The notes: generated by a model from the sequence alone, not told the origin. DNA of 64,000 bases from Microbacterium oryzae (GCF_009735645.1 NZ_CP032550.1:1612001-1676000), one strand, 5' to 3'; positions 52,918 through 61,354 are shown, counted from the stretch's first letter. Translations and numbers: made by a program.

Positions 52918-53667
52918 TCAGCTCTTCCTGGCGGCGAGCCACGCCTCCACGCGCTCGGCGAACCACTCCGGCCGCTGCAGGGGGAGGCCATGGCCGGCAC
53001 GCTCCACCACCTCGAGCTCGCTGCCCGGCAGCGCGCGGTGGATCAGCTCAGCGGAGTCGCGCATCACGCGACGCTCGCGACTGCCCACCAGGACCAGCGC
53101 GGGGCCGCGGTACTCGGACCATCCGCTCGGCAGCTCGAACGCGAGGTTGCCCCCGACCGTCGCCAGCAGCACGTCTTCGGTGATGCCGGCGCTCGTCTGC
53201 ACGTACGCGTCGCGGAGATGCCGAGGGATGAAGAGCGCCCTCGCCTGCAGACGCGCGAACCACGGCTTGCGTACGAGACCGGCGGTCGCCTTCACCAGCC
53301 GCAGCGCGAGATCGCTCCGCGGCATCGCCGTGGCCTGCGCACTAACGACCACGACCCCGGCGACCATGTGGGGGAACGTCGCGGCGAACTGGATCGCGAG
53401 CTGCGCGCCGAGCGAGAAGCCGACGAGATCCACGCGGCGCCCGGGGAACCGCGCGGCCAGCTGCGCCGCGAGCTTGCGCACGGTCTCCTCATGAGAGACC
53501 CATGGCTCATCCAAGCTCTGCCCGTGCCCGGGCAGGTCGACGGCGTACACGCGACGAGTGGCCTCGAGACGCGCACGGAGATCGGTCCACATCCATCCGG
53601 CCACTCCCCCGCCGTGGAGGAGGACGACGGGACCGCCCGTCGCGGGCCCGGAGAAGGATGCGCGCAC
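52918..53667 (-). CDS. Alpha/beta hydrolase
   Basis: 249 residues. Oxyanion loop HGGGVAGWMW (about 18), nucleophile elbow GFSLG (Ser about 101), Asp in the late strand (about 198) and catalytic His in RAGHGLPLQ (about 225): a complete hydrolase triad. Substrate unknown. GTG 53667 is preceded by TACTCT at 7 nt, so leaderless. Its start is close to that of the divergent NTF2-like gene. Confidence 0.84.
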   Translation of the reverse strand: MRASFSGPATGGPVVLLHGGGVAGWMWTDLRARLEATRRVYAVDLPGHGQSLDEPWVSHEETVRKLAAQLAARFPGRRVDLVGFSLGAQLAIQFAATFPHMVAGVVVVSAQATAMPRSDLALRLVKATAGLVRKPWFARLQARALFIPRHLRDAYVQTSAGITEDVLLATVGGNLAFELPSGWSEYRGPALVLVGSRERRVMRDSAELIHRALPGSELEVVERAGHGLPLQRPEWFAERVEAWLAARKS

Positions 53668-53713
53668 AGGAGCCAGAGTAGGGCTGTGAGCACTCGGGTC
53701 CTACCCTCGGAAG

Positions 53714-54106
53714 ATGACTTCCTCTGACGACGGCCTGCGTCCCTCCCTCGACCATGCGGAGGATCAGATGCAGGCGGCCATGCTCGCCGGCGACGTCGAC
53801 GCACTCGACCGGCTGATCGCGGACGATCTGCAGTTCATCGCGCCTGACGGGGCGACAGTCTCCAAGGCGCAGGACCTGGAATCGCACCGGACCGGACAGA
53901 CCCGCTTCGACAGCATCGCGGAGGTCAGCCGGCGCACCGCCGTCTCCGGCGATATCGGCACGACGGATGTCGTCTGTGACGTCGTCATCCTCGACGGAGG
54001 CCAGCGCACGGAGGCGACGGTGGCCTGGTCTCGCCGGTGGCTGCTGCAGAGCGGGCGCTGGCAGGTGACCCACGGGTCGGCGACCCTGCTCGCCCCGCAC
54101 GAATAG
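53714..54106 (+). CDS. NTF2-like (DUF4440) small protein
   Basis: 130 residues. AEDQMQAAMLAGDVDALDRL then IADDLQFIAPDGATVSKAQD and a C-terminal WLLQSGRWQVTHGSATL are characteristic of the DUF4440/SnoaL cone fold that binds small ligands or catalyses simple isomerisations. TACCCT lies 6 nt before ATG 53714 (leaderless). Confidence 0.8.
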   Translation: MTSSDDGLRPSLDHAEDQMQAAMLAGDVDALDRLIADDLQFIAPDGATVSKAQDLESHRTGQTRFDSIAEVSRRTAVSGDIGTTDVVCDVVILDGGQRTEATVAWSRRWLLQSGRWQVTHGSATLLAPHE

Positions 54107-54248
54107 CACGCGTCCGATCCGCCGAGAAGCGGCCAGCGCTTCGGCAGCTTGCGAAGCGACGGGTCTTCATGAACTCCGCGGTCGCAACTGCAAGCGCTGC
54201 TCTGTCGCTCTCCTCAGCTCCCGACTCCGACGGTTGTCGGCCCACGTT

Positions 54249-54279
54249 CGGGCCGCCCGTCTCCTGGATGGGCGGCCCG
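54249..54279. terminator. Terminator at the end of the mau-type operon
   Basis: 10-bp perfect stem cgggccgccc / gggcggcccg (54249-54258, 54270-54279), 11-nt loop, 18 nt beyond the stop codon of the last minus-strand gene (54297). Confidence 0.72.
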
Positions 54280-54296
54280 AGCGCCGTGAGACGGCC

Positions 54297-55154
54297 CTAC
54301 GCGAGGAGCGCTACCGCCGCGTAGGCGGCGAGCGCGAGAAGGCCCGCGCCCGTGACGATCTGCACCCGTCGGTCCACGACGCACATCGCCGAGAGGAATC
54401 CGGGCATCGTGCCCCCCGCTCGAGTGTGGATGATCGCCGCGAGGCTGGGCAGGCAGCGGCCGAGGGCGACGACGCCGAACAGGGCCGCGCCGAGCACCGG
54501 GTTACCCTGCAGCGCGAGTCCGAGCACGAGCAGGTAGTACGCGCTCGAGCGGATGAAGATGAGGAAGCCGGGGCCGATGATCGCGCCGAAGAGAAACGAC
54601 ACGCGTCGCGGCGCCATGGTGCGACGCAGGTGGCGAGGAAGCTGTCGGCGTCGCATCGGCGTCCACATCCTGATGACGCCGAGCTCGTGAAGCCCGTACA
54701 GCGCCGCGAGCACGGCCCACACGCCGAGCGCCCACGCGAGCCCGACTGTGGAGCCGATGAGCGAGCCGACCGCGCCGATGAGCGCGCCGGTGGGCAGCGC
54801 AGTGAGCAGTGAGCCCGCCGCGTGCCACCCGAGCCGCCGTGCCGGCGTGGAAGCGCCCCGACGACCCGGCTGCTTCGGCGCCGCCACGACGGCGGCGACC
54901 GACATCCCGCAGGTCGACCAGTTGGCGGCGAGCGCCGTGAGCAGCCCCGCGCCGATCACGGCCGTCGTCAGGGGAGCATCTCCGGCGGGAGCGGCCAATC
55001 CGGCGGCGGCTCCGACGAGGAGCGCGCCGGTCGTGAGCCCCGCGCGAACACGCGAGGATGAGGTCTGCCCGACCTCCGGGCGCAGCTGCGGAGCGTCTGC
55101 CTCGAGGGGCGGATGCGCGAGATGCGTGCGGATGGGGGCGTCGATCGCTGTCAT
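54297..55154 (-). CDS. MauF-like integral membrane protein
   Basis: 285 residues with about 6-7 membrane helices. After a hydrophilic N-terminus (1-35) come helices with a cysteine in LAANWSTCGMSVAAVVAAPK (about 90), a conserved-looking loop IIGPGFLIFIRSSAYYLLV and a final cysteine pair region (GRCLPSL, LSAMCVVDRR). It is the last gene of the amine-dehydrogenase cluster; MauF of Paracoccus is a membrane protein of similar length needed for export or maturation of the dehydrogenase. The assignment rests on context, size and helices, not on a motif I can prove. GGAGG precedes ATG 55154. Confidence 0.55.
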   Translation of the reverse strand: MTAIDAPIRTHLAHPPLEADAPQLRPEVGQTSSSRVRAGLTTGALLVGAAAGLAAPAGDAPLTTAVIGAGLLTALAANWSTCGMSVAAVVAAPKQPGRRGASTPARRLGWHAAGSLLTALPTGALIGAVGSLIGSTVGLAWALGVWAVLAALYGLHELGVIRMWTPMRRRQLPRHLRRTMAPRRVSFLFGAIIGPGFLIFIRSSAYYLLVLGLALQGNPVLGAALFGVVALGRCLPSLAAIIHTRAGGTMPGFLSAMCVVDRRVQIVTGAGLLALAAYAAVALLA

Positions 55155-55207
55155 GGTTCCTCCAATGCTTCTGACCTCGGCGAGGTCTTGTGTGCGGATG
55201 GTCTCGC

Positions 55208-55573
55208 TCAGCCTTCGACCGTGACGGTGCCGACCATCATCGGGTGGGGCGTGCAGTGATAGGTGAAGGTGCCGGCTTCGTCGAAGGTGAAGGTGTAGCT
55301 GCCCTCGGTCATGAGCTCGCTCTGCAGCTCGCCTTCGAGAGCTCCCTCTCCGGTGACGTCGTGCGGCAGGCCGCCGTCGTCGAACACCCACTCCACGGTG
55401 TCGCCGGGCTGGATGGTGACGTCGGCCGGCTGGTACGACATGTCGGTCACGGTGATCGTCACGTCGGGCTCGCCGTCGGCTGCCGCCGCGGTGGTCTCGC
55501 CGGGGCTGCACGCGGCGAGCGCGACTGAGGCGCCGAGAAGGGCGAGTACGGCGACGCTCTTGAGGGTCTTCAT
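55208..55573 (-). CDS. mauC: Amicyanin-like cupredoxin lipoprotein
   Basis: 121 residues. Lipobox LAAC (Cys22) anchors it to the outer face of the membrane. The mature part is a small blue-copper fold with ligands His71 (GLPHDV), Cys107, His110 and Met113 in YHCTPHPMM. The block GTFTYHCTPHPMM with C-x2-H-x2-M is almost that of amicyanin (Paracoccus MauC, ligands His53, Cys92, His95, Met98), which takes electrons from methylamine dehydrogenase. Encoded two genes downstream of MauB, next to a multicopper oxidase, so it should carry electrons from the TTQ enzyme onward. AGGA precedes ATG 55573. Confidence 0.85.
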   Translation of the reverse strand: MKTLKSVAVLALLGASVALAACSPGETTAAAADGEPDVTITVTDMSYQPADVTIQPGDTVEWVFDDGGLPHDVTGEGALEGELQSELMTEGSYTFTFDEAGTFTYHCTPHPMMVGTVTVEG

Positions 55574-55584
55574 GGTCGGTCCTC

Positions 55585-57189
55585 TCAACGGATGTACCGC
55601 AGGTTCGCGGTCATCCCGGCTTCGAAGTGATAGGCGTTGTGGCAGTGGAACATCCACTCGCCGGGGTTGTCGGCGTCGAACTCGATCGCGAGCTCGCTGC
55701 CGGGCAGGGAGATGACGGTGTCGCGCCGGAGCCCGCCGTAGGACGGGACGGCGAACGTGTGCCCGTGCGTATGCATCGGGTGCCACATGCTGGTCGTGTT
55801 GGCCATCGTGATGCGCACCCGCTCTCCCTGCTTCATCACAAGCCGCCCCACGTCATCCCCGGACATGCCCCAGACGTAGCGGTCGCCGGCCTGGATGAGC
55901 TCGATGCGGTAGTCGCGGTCGGGTTCGCGGGTATCGAGCACCACCGAGTCGGCGGGCCGCATCTCGCTTTCGAGCAGAACCCGGCCGTCGAGTTCGGCGA
56001 TCGTCGCCGGTAGCTCGCGCAGGGGCCGGGCGTCGGGAGTGCGAAGCACGGTCGCGACCGACTCCGACCTTCCCTCCACACGCGCGACGACGGGCCACGC
56101 ACCCGAGCGCACCGTGACGAGCACATCGGCGCGCTGGGCCATCCCGAGGATGATCGCGTCGGCGGTCTGCGGCTGCACGTCGAAGCCGTCGAGTGCGACC
56201 ACGGTGAGCTCGTGACCGGCGACGGCGAACCGGTACGGTGTCTCGGCGGCCGCGTTGACGATGCGCAGCCGCAGCCGCTGCCCCACGGCGGCTTCGACGA
56301 CGGCCGGGTCCGCCGTGGGGCGGCCGTTGATGAGGTGCATCGGATACGACACGTGCTGCGTCATGCCACCGAGAGGGACCGAGTCCCCGTGCCCACCGGC
56401 GACCATAGCCGCGGCCGTGGCGGAGGGCGTCGGCGCGGCGGCGGGTGTCGCAGCGGGGGTCTCCGCTCCGTGCCCGTGGTGACCGCCCGCGAGGGCGGGA
56501 TTCAGCGCCGCGAGCACCTCATCGGGAGTCGCTCCGAGGCCATCCACCCAGTCGTCGATCACGAGGACCGCGTCCGCGTCAGCACCCGTCGTGTCGTCGG
56601 GGTCCTCGACGACGAGCGCGCCGAAGAGTCCGCGGTCCGCCTGGAGTCCGCTGTGGGAGTGGTACCAGTGCGTGCCCGGATCGGGCGCGACGAAGGAGTA
56701 GTCGAACGTGCCGTCGACACCGATCGCCTCCTGCGTGACGGGAGCGGCGCCATCCATGTCGTTGCGGATGCGGACGCCGTGCCAGTGCACGGTCGTCGCC
56801 TCGGGCAGGGCGTTGGCCACACGCGCCTGGACGCGGTCGCCCTTGCCGAGCCGCAGGGTGGGTGCGACCGCCTCGCCGCCGTACGTCCAGGTGCGCACGA
56901 CGCGTCCGGCGAGATCGACGTCGGCCACCCCGGCCTGCAGCGCGAAGCTCGCCTCGCGCCCGCTCCAGGCTCGTGCCGCCTCGGCCGCCGCGACCTCGGG
57001 GTCGGATGGCCGGATGTAGTCGAGCGCGACGGCCGACGGCGAGGCCGCGGTCGGCGAGCCTGCCGCGCAACCCGCGGAGAGACCCGCTGCGCCGAGCCCC
57101 ACGGCGCCCGCCCCGTAGGCGCTGAAGCGGAGGAAGGCGCGCCGGTCCAGGAGCCGCGCCCTCCCGCGGCGGGTCTCGTCCCCGGTCAC
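55585..57189 (-). CDS. Multicopper oxidase (three-domain, Tat lipoprotein)
   Basis: 534 residues. Tat-type signal RRAFLRFSAYGAG followed by lipobox LSAGC (Cys41). Trinuclear copper motifs: HWHG (His135, His137), THWYHSHSG (His174, 177, 179); C-terminal HPMHTHGHTF and HCHNAYHFEAGM (type-1 Cys-His). Between the second and third domains is a His/Met-rich stretch (GGHHGHGAE, VAGGHGD) as in copper-handling oxidases. It reduces O2 to water with electrons from a copper donor. Start GTG 57189 overlaps the MauB stop (GTGA). In known mau clusters no such gene is present; here it may be the terminal oxidase for amicyanin or take part in TTQ formation. Confidence 0.9.
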   Translation of the reverse strand: MTGDETRRGRARLLDRRAFLRFSAYGAGAVGLGAAGLSAGCAAGSPTAASPSAVALDYIRPSDPEVAAAEAARAWSGREASFALQAGVADVDLAGRVVRTWTYGGEAVAPTLRLGKGDRVQARVANALPEATTVHWHGVRIRNDMDGAAPVTQEAIGVDGTFDYSFVAPDPGTHWYHSHSGLQADRGLFGALVVEDPDDTTGADADAVLVIDDWVDGLGATPDEVLAALNPALAGGHHGHGAETPAATPAAAPTPSATAAAMVAGGHGDSVPLGGMTQHVSYPMHLINGRPTADPAVVEAAVGQRLRLRIVNAAAETPYRFAVAGHELTVVALDGFDVQPQTADAIILGMAQRADVLVTVRSGAWPVVARVEGRSESVATVLRTPDARPLRELPATIAELDGRVLLESEMRPADSVVLDTREPDRDYRIELIQAGDRYVWGMSGDDVGRLVMKQGERVRITMANTTSMWHPMHTHGHTFAVPSYGGLRRDTVISLPGSELAIEFDADNPGEWMFHCHNAYHFEAGMTANLRYIR

Positions 57190-58505
57190 TCCAGCACCTG
57201 CGGTGTCAGCATGTGGCCCGCGTCGCCGACGAAGTCCGGCACCTCGACCCGGGAGACCTCGTCGCCGCTGGCCGCGTCGTATCCGATGAGCGTCAGGGGC
57301 TCGTCCTCGCCCGATCCCGGTCCCTGCACATAGAGCGTCGCGCCATCCACCGAGTAGGCGAGCCCGCCGATCGACCTCAGCTGCAGAGCTTCCGCGTCGA
57401 GGTCGGCGATCGGGGCGAGATCCCTCGGGTCGGACATGATGAGGCGCACCTCGTCGCCGCCGTTCGCGGAGTGCGGGTGGATCTCGCTGTCGGTGTATGT
57501 CACCGCGAGACTCGTCGCGGTGTTGTTGATGACGGATGAGGCGAAGCGGCCGCTGTCCTGGCCCGCGTTCCCGATCGGCGTCACGGGCTCCGTCGGAAGA
57601 CCCTCGGAGAAGTCGAAGACGAACACGTCGCCGTTGGCGGAGAGCAGGAGCGCCTTGTCGGCGTCCATCGCATAGGTGACGTGCCGGTTGCTCACGAAGT
57701 CGTCCGGCAGCACCTCCGCACGCTCCACTTCCTCGATGGACCCGTCGTTCTGGATGGAGAGGTGCACGAGCTCGCGCGTCTCCTCGCAGACGGAGTAGAC
57801 GTCGTGGCCGTTCACCCAGGTGAAGGGCCCGCAGCCAAGCATCTCCATGGCGCCCGTCTCGACGCCCTCCTCGAGGTCGAAGACGCGGGGCCCGTACAGC
57901 CCGTCGTCCCAGAACACGAAGTACTGCTTGTCGTCCGTGACCGCGCTCGATCCCCACCGCGAGTGCGTGCGCACATAGTCGGGCATGACGATCTCGTCCG
58001 GCTCAAGCAGCGTTCCCGAGTAGGTGCTGATCGTGAAGTCGGCGGCGCCGCGCGATCCGCGCGGCCTCCAGACCTCGGCGGCGAGGACGGCCGGGTCGTC
58101 GGGCGATTCCCCCACGAAGGGGTGCACGACCGGATCCCAGATGCCCGGGCCGACGGTGAAGTTCGCCGTGACCTCGCCGGTCGCCGGATCGACCGCCTGC
58201 GCGCTGAGCTCGAGCCCGCCGCCGGCCATGATCACGACCTGGTCCGAGCCGATGGGGTCGATCTCGCCGACGTGCAGCTGCTGCGGGATCTCGTCCTCCG
58301 ACGGGATCTCCTCGTCGGAGTCGCCGAGCGTCGTGGTCTCGTCGGTCTCGAACCACTCCTGCTCGGGGTGATCCACGACACCGGCGGCGACTCCCGTGGG
58401 CTCCGGCTCCGGGGACTCGGCGGCATTCGTCGCGGTGCAGCCGGCGAGCGCGACGCCCGCGACGAGAGTGAACGAGACGGCGCCGAGGGCGCGCGCGGCG
58501 CTCAT
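57186..58505 (-). CDS. mauB: Methylamine/amine dehydrogenase heavy chain (MauB-like) lipoprotein
   Basis: 439 residues; Paracoccus MauB is of similar size. Lipobox LAGC (Cys23) replaces the usual periplasmic signal, placing the enzyme on the outer face of the Gram-positive membrane. The mature part is a seven-bladed-propeller type sequence (repeated YVQGPG, VYSVCEETRELVHLS, AEVLPDDF) with HVGEIDP near the N-terminus. It forms the scaffold of the alpha2-beta2 enzyme with the light chain, whose gene overlaps its start by 4 nt. Methylamine is one possible substrate; aromatic amines (AauB type) are another. Confidence 0.86.
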   Translation of the reverse strand: MSAARALGAVSFTLVAGVALAGCTATNAAESPEPEPTGVAAGVVDHPEQEWFETDETTTLGDSDEEIPSEDEIPQQLHVGEIDPIGSDQVVIMAGGGLELSAQAVDPATGEVTANFTVGPGIWDPVVHPFVGESPDDPAVLAAEVWRPRGSRGAADFTISTYSGTLLEPDEIVMPDYVRTHSRWGSSAVTDDKQYFVFWDDGLYGPRVFDLEEGVETGAMEMLGCGPFTWVNGHDVYSVCEETRELVHLSIQNDGSIEEVERAEVLPDDFVSNRHVTYAMDADKALLLSANGDVFVFDFSEGLPTEPVTPIGNAGQDSGRFASSVINNTATSLAVTYTDSEIHPHSANGGDEVRLIMSDPRDLAPIADLDAEALQLRSIGGLAYSVDGATLYVQGPGSGEDEPLTLIGYDAASGDEVSRVEVPDFVGDAGHMLTPQVLE

Positions 58506-59179
58506 CGGGATCCCGCCCCGACCTTGGGCCGGGCGGCGGGGGCCGCCTGGCAGTCCGTGCCGATGATCGGAGCCATGGTGCAGGTATACGACTGCGACTC
58601 GTCCGAGACGCACCAGATGATCTCCTGGTCGTACGAGCCGGCCACGGGGTTGTACATCTGCGCCATCACATCGGGCTCGCCGCAGAAGGTGTTCGAGCAG
58701 CCCGGGGCGCCGCAGCAGTCGTAGTACGCGATGAGGTAGGTCTTGCCGTCGTCGGGGTTCGTGCAGCAGCCGACCCAGAACTCGGCGCCGGGCTTCGATC
58801 CCGGCGAGCAGGTCGTCATCCCGCCACCCGCGCATGATGTGCACGGAACTCCGTCCATGTTGCACCAGCGCCAGTACTCGCACGTCGAGGAGTCGCCGGT
58901 CTCGTCGAACGCCGGGTACAGCGGGCTGTCCTCCGCAGTGCGGGCGGCGGGAGCAGCCTCGGCTCCGAACGCCGCGCGGCTGACCGGCAGCGAGCTGATC
59001 GCCGCGACGCCGGCGACGCCGATGCCCCAGCGCCCGAGCTGACTGAGCATCGAGCGTCGAGAGGTCTTCTCCGACATGCTGCGTCCGAGCCGGCTGAACA
59101 GGGTTCCGCCGCGTCCGGCCATCCACTCGGCCTGCTCCCGCATGGTCTCGTCGTCCACGGGATATCTGTTCTCTGTCAT
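58502..59179 (-). CDS. mauA: Amine dehydrogenase light chain with TTQ cofactor residues (MauA)
   Basis: 225 residues. Tat signal SRRSML...AAFG (about 40-72). All landmarks of the Paracoccus light chain are present: Trp135 in FWVGCC (Trp57) and Trp189 in EIIWCV (Trp108), which together form tryptophan tryptophylquinone; Asp109 in NMDGVPC (Asp32), Asp154 in AYYDCCG (Asp76), Thr201 in YTCTMAPIIG (Thr122); and a dozen cysteines for the usual disulfides. It oxidises a primary amine to aldehyde and ammonia outside the cell. GGAAGGG precedes ATG 59179. Methylamine dehydrogenase is best known from Gram-negative methylotrophs, so the actinobacterial setting is unusual. Confidence 0.93.
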   Translation of the reverse strand: MTENRYPVDDETMREQAEWMAGRGGTLFSRLGRSMSEKTSRRSMLSQLGRWGIGVAGVAAISSLPVSRAAFGAEAAPAARTAEDSPLYPAFDETGDSSTCEYWRWCNMDGVPCTSCAGGGMTTCSPGSKPGAEFWVGCCTNPDDGKTYLIAYYDCCGAPGCSNTFCGEPDVMAQMYNPVAGSYDQEIIWCVSDESQSYTCTMAPIIGTDCQAAPAARPKVGAGSR

Positions 59180-59205
59180 GTGCTGCCCTTCCTTTCCGTG
59201 TCGGG

Positions 59206-59826
59206 TCAGTGCGTGTGCTGGATCTCGCGCTGCTTCGACGCCTCATGGAGGTGCTGCAGCGAGGGGGTGCCGGTCTCCAGCGCGTTGAGGAGGCTCTCGA
59301 CGTGCGCCATCTGGTTGCACAGGCCCTTGGCCCGGATCTTCCCGTGCTCGTCGAGCACGACGCCGTAGGGCGTGGTGCCCACCTGATAGGCGATGCCGAC
59401 CTCGCGGGCGTCCACGTACGCGAATTCGTCGGTGATGCCGGCTCCGGCGAGGAACTCGGCGTGCTCCTCGGCGGTGCCGTCGGAGATCATCACGACCTCG
59501 AGGTCCTTGCGCTCCGCCTTGGCGAGCGCCTTGATTCCTGGCAGCAGGCTCTTGCACGTCGAGCACTTCGGCCCGGTGAACATGAGGAGCTGAGCGCGGT
59601 CGCGGTGACCGCCGACGCTCGCCGGGCGACCCCGGTGATCGGCCAGTCCCTGGAAGGAGGGGCCCGTCTCGGCGATCTTCGGGCCGCTGTCCATCATCCG
59701 GGCGCCGAGAGGGCCGAGGCGCACCTGGACGCGGCCGATCTCGCGGGCGAGGGCGAGGTTCATGACGAAGAGGAAGGCGACGGCCAGGATGAGCACGATC
59801 GTCGCGATGAGCAGGAATGTGATCAC
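59206..59826 (-). CDS. mauD: MauD-like thioredoxin-fold disulfide protein
   Basis: 206 residues. One N-terminal membrane helix (FLLIATIVLILAVAFLFVM) then a thioredoxin-like domain with the active pair Cys88-x-x-Cys91 in GPKCSTCKS and cis-proline loop GTTPYG. MauD is needed to make the many disulfides of the light chain. GTG 59826 has AAAGGA 5 nt upstream. It lies directly before mauA. Confidence 0.88.
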   Translation of the reverse strand: MITFLLIATIVLILAVAFLFVMNLALAREIGRVQVRLGPLGARMMDSGPKIAETGPSFQGLADHRGRPASVGGHRDRAQLLMFTGPKCSTCKSLLPGIKALAKAERKDLEVVMISDGTAEEHAEFLAGAGITDEFAYVDAREVGIAYQVGTTPYGVVLDEHGKIRAKGLCNQMAHVESLLNALETGTPSLQHLHEASKQREIQHTH

Positions 59827-59844
59827 GGGGGTCCTTTCGGAACG

Positions 59845-60432
59845 TCAGGGGTGGAGGGCGGCGGCCGCGACGAGCTCGTCGCGTGCACGGGCGAGATGGG
59901 TGTCGACGGGTCGGCGCCCGGGATGGATGACCTTCGCGGCGAAGACCGCGGCCCAGATGGCCGAGAGCACGAGCGCGGCGAGACTCCACCCCAGGAGGTA
60001 CTCCACGACCGAGGTGGCGCCGAACCCGTGGGCAAGCAGCACCGCTCCGGCACCGCCGGCGGCGAGCGCGAGCGCGCGGACGACGTGCGGCCAGCCGATG
60101 CGCGGCGCCTGCCCCGTCTCAGCGAAGGCGAAGCAGCCGCAATCGAGGTCGCGGCGTCCACGCAGCAGGTTGATGCCGAGAGCGACAGCGAACACGGTGA
60201 AGAGCGCTGCGGCGAGCAGCCCGGTCACGCGGGGCTCGACGCCGAGAATGAGGAGTGCGCCCAGCAGGACCTCGCTCCACGGGAGGCCGCGCGCGACCGC
60301 CCGCTCGAGCACAGGAGGCAGCAGCCGATACCCCTGCACCGCCGCCAGCATTCCGCGCCGGTCCCGAAGCTTGGGCACGCCGGCGATGAGCAGCAGGCCG
60401 CCGAGCAGGGACGTGAGAGCGATGAGGATCAC
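59845..60432 (-). CDS. mauE: MauE-like membrane protein
   Basis: 195 residues with four to five helices (ALTSLLGGLLLIAGVPKL at the N-terminus) and a cysteine pair Cys98/Cys100 in LDCGCFAF. MauE works with MauD in disulfide formation of the amine dehydrogenase; the same fold occurs in DoxX/DoxD-type proteins. GTG 60432 has AAAGGA upstream. First gene of the mau block, 217 nt after the IclR gene. Confidence 0.87.
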   Translation of the reverse strand: MILIALTSLLGGLLLIAGVPKLRDRRGMLAAVQGYRLLPPVLERAVARGLPWSEVLLGALLILGVEPRVTGLLAAALFTVFAVALGINLLRGRRDLDCGCFAFAETGQAPRIGWPHVVRALALAAGGAGAVLLAHGFGATSVVEYLLGWSLAALVLSAIWAAVFAAKVIHPGRRPVDTHLARARDELVAAAALHP

Positions 60433-60592
60433 GGGTCGAGTCCTTTCGGGTCGATCGGTCGATGACCTCAGCGTGGCGAGCGATGGTTTCGGCCATACGC
60501 GCAGGCCGTGAAGATCTCCGCACTCACCGTGAGACAGCTGCTCACGCGCCGGCATCACCGCGACCGCGCCGACGCACGGCCGGTTCGGCCGA

Positions 60593-60623
60593 AACACGAC
60601 TCGGAACTGGTCTTTTCCGTGTT
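60593..60623. promoter_or_regulatory. Candidate operator upstream of mauE
   Basis: aacacg-act-cggaa, 8 nt, ttccg-tgtt (60593-60623) is a long inverted repeat (AACACG/CGTGTT outer arms, CGGAA/TTCCG inner arms) in the 217-nt gap between iclR and mauE. IclR-type regulators bind such sites; it is the natural target for the regulator encoded next to it. Confidence 0.5.
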
Positions 60624-60649
60624 ACGGGCGGATGAAGCGTCGGCAGACA

Positions 60650-61354
60650 CTACGCGTCGAGAACCGCGCCGATCGCGGCCGCACCCTCGCGCAGCAGCAC
60701 GAGGTGCCGTGCGGCAGTGCTCACGCGGCCGAGACCGGTGGCGAGAGCGAGCGCGCCGATCTCTCGCCCGTTCGTCATGACGGGCACGGCGATGCAGCCG
60801 ACGGCGGGAAGGACCGAGCCGAACTGCTCAGCATGGCCGCGCACGCTCACCGCCGCCACGACCTGCTCGCGCACGGGAGCCGAGGGCACCTCCGGCCACC
60901 CCCCGGGCCCGTCGTGTGAGGCCAGCCACAGGTGGCCCGCCGCCGAGCTCTCCGGGTTTCGGAACAGCGCGTCACTGTCCGCGATCGGAATGGACGCGTC
61001 CTCCGCGACCAACTCCATCCCGTCATCGGTGAAGGCGAACAGATGCACCGCCTCCCCCGTCTCCCGTCGCAGATCGTCGACGATCGGCTCCACGGGCGAT
61101 CGCCGATGCGCTTCGACGATCGAGGCGAGCTCCAGCACGCGGCGACCGAGCAGGAAGCCCGTGAGATCCGGACGCCGGACGAGGTAGCCCTCGCGAGTGA
61201 GCGTGCCGACGGCGCGGTAGACGCTCGCTCGAGGCGCGCCCACCCGCTTCACGAGCTCCGACGCGGTCACCCCATCGCGGCAGCGCGCCACATGCTCGAG
61301 GATGGCCAGCGCCAGTTCGAGCCCCTTCTCGGGGATCGAAGGCTCCGGCGTCAC
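60650..61354 (-). CDS. IclR-family transcriptional regulator
   Basis: 234 residues. Winged helix-turn-helix about 8-65 (LAILEHVARCRDGVTASELV; PRASVYRAVGTLTREGYLVR) and a C-terminal effector domain (about 90-234) with VAVSVRGHAEQFGSVLPAVG and GCIAVPVMTNGREIGALAL. GTG 61354 overlaps the stop of the upstream permease gene (GTGA), so the regulator is made with the permease. Likely senses the amine or aldehyde and controls the mau operon. Confidence 0.87.
   Translation of the reverse strand: MTPEPSIPEKGLELALAILEHVARCRDGVTASELVKRVGAPRASVYRAVGTLTREGYLVRRPDLTGFLLGRRVLELASIVEAHRRSPVEPIVDDLRRETGEAVHLFAFTDDGMELVAEDASIPIADSDALFRNPESSAAGHLWLASHDGPGGWPEVPSAPVREQVVAAVSVRGHAEQFGSVLPAVGCIAVPVMTNGREIGALALATGLGRVSTAARHLVLLREGAAAIGAVLDA

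Noticed and set aside
56212..57333. Long plus-strand frame opposite the multicopper oxidase
   Set aside because: No homologous motifs; the oxidase frame has all copper ligands and a Tat/lipobox signal.
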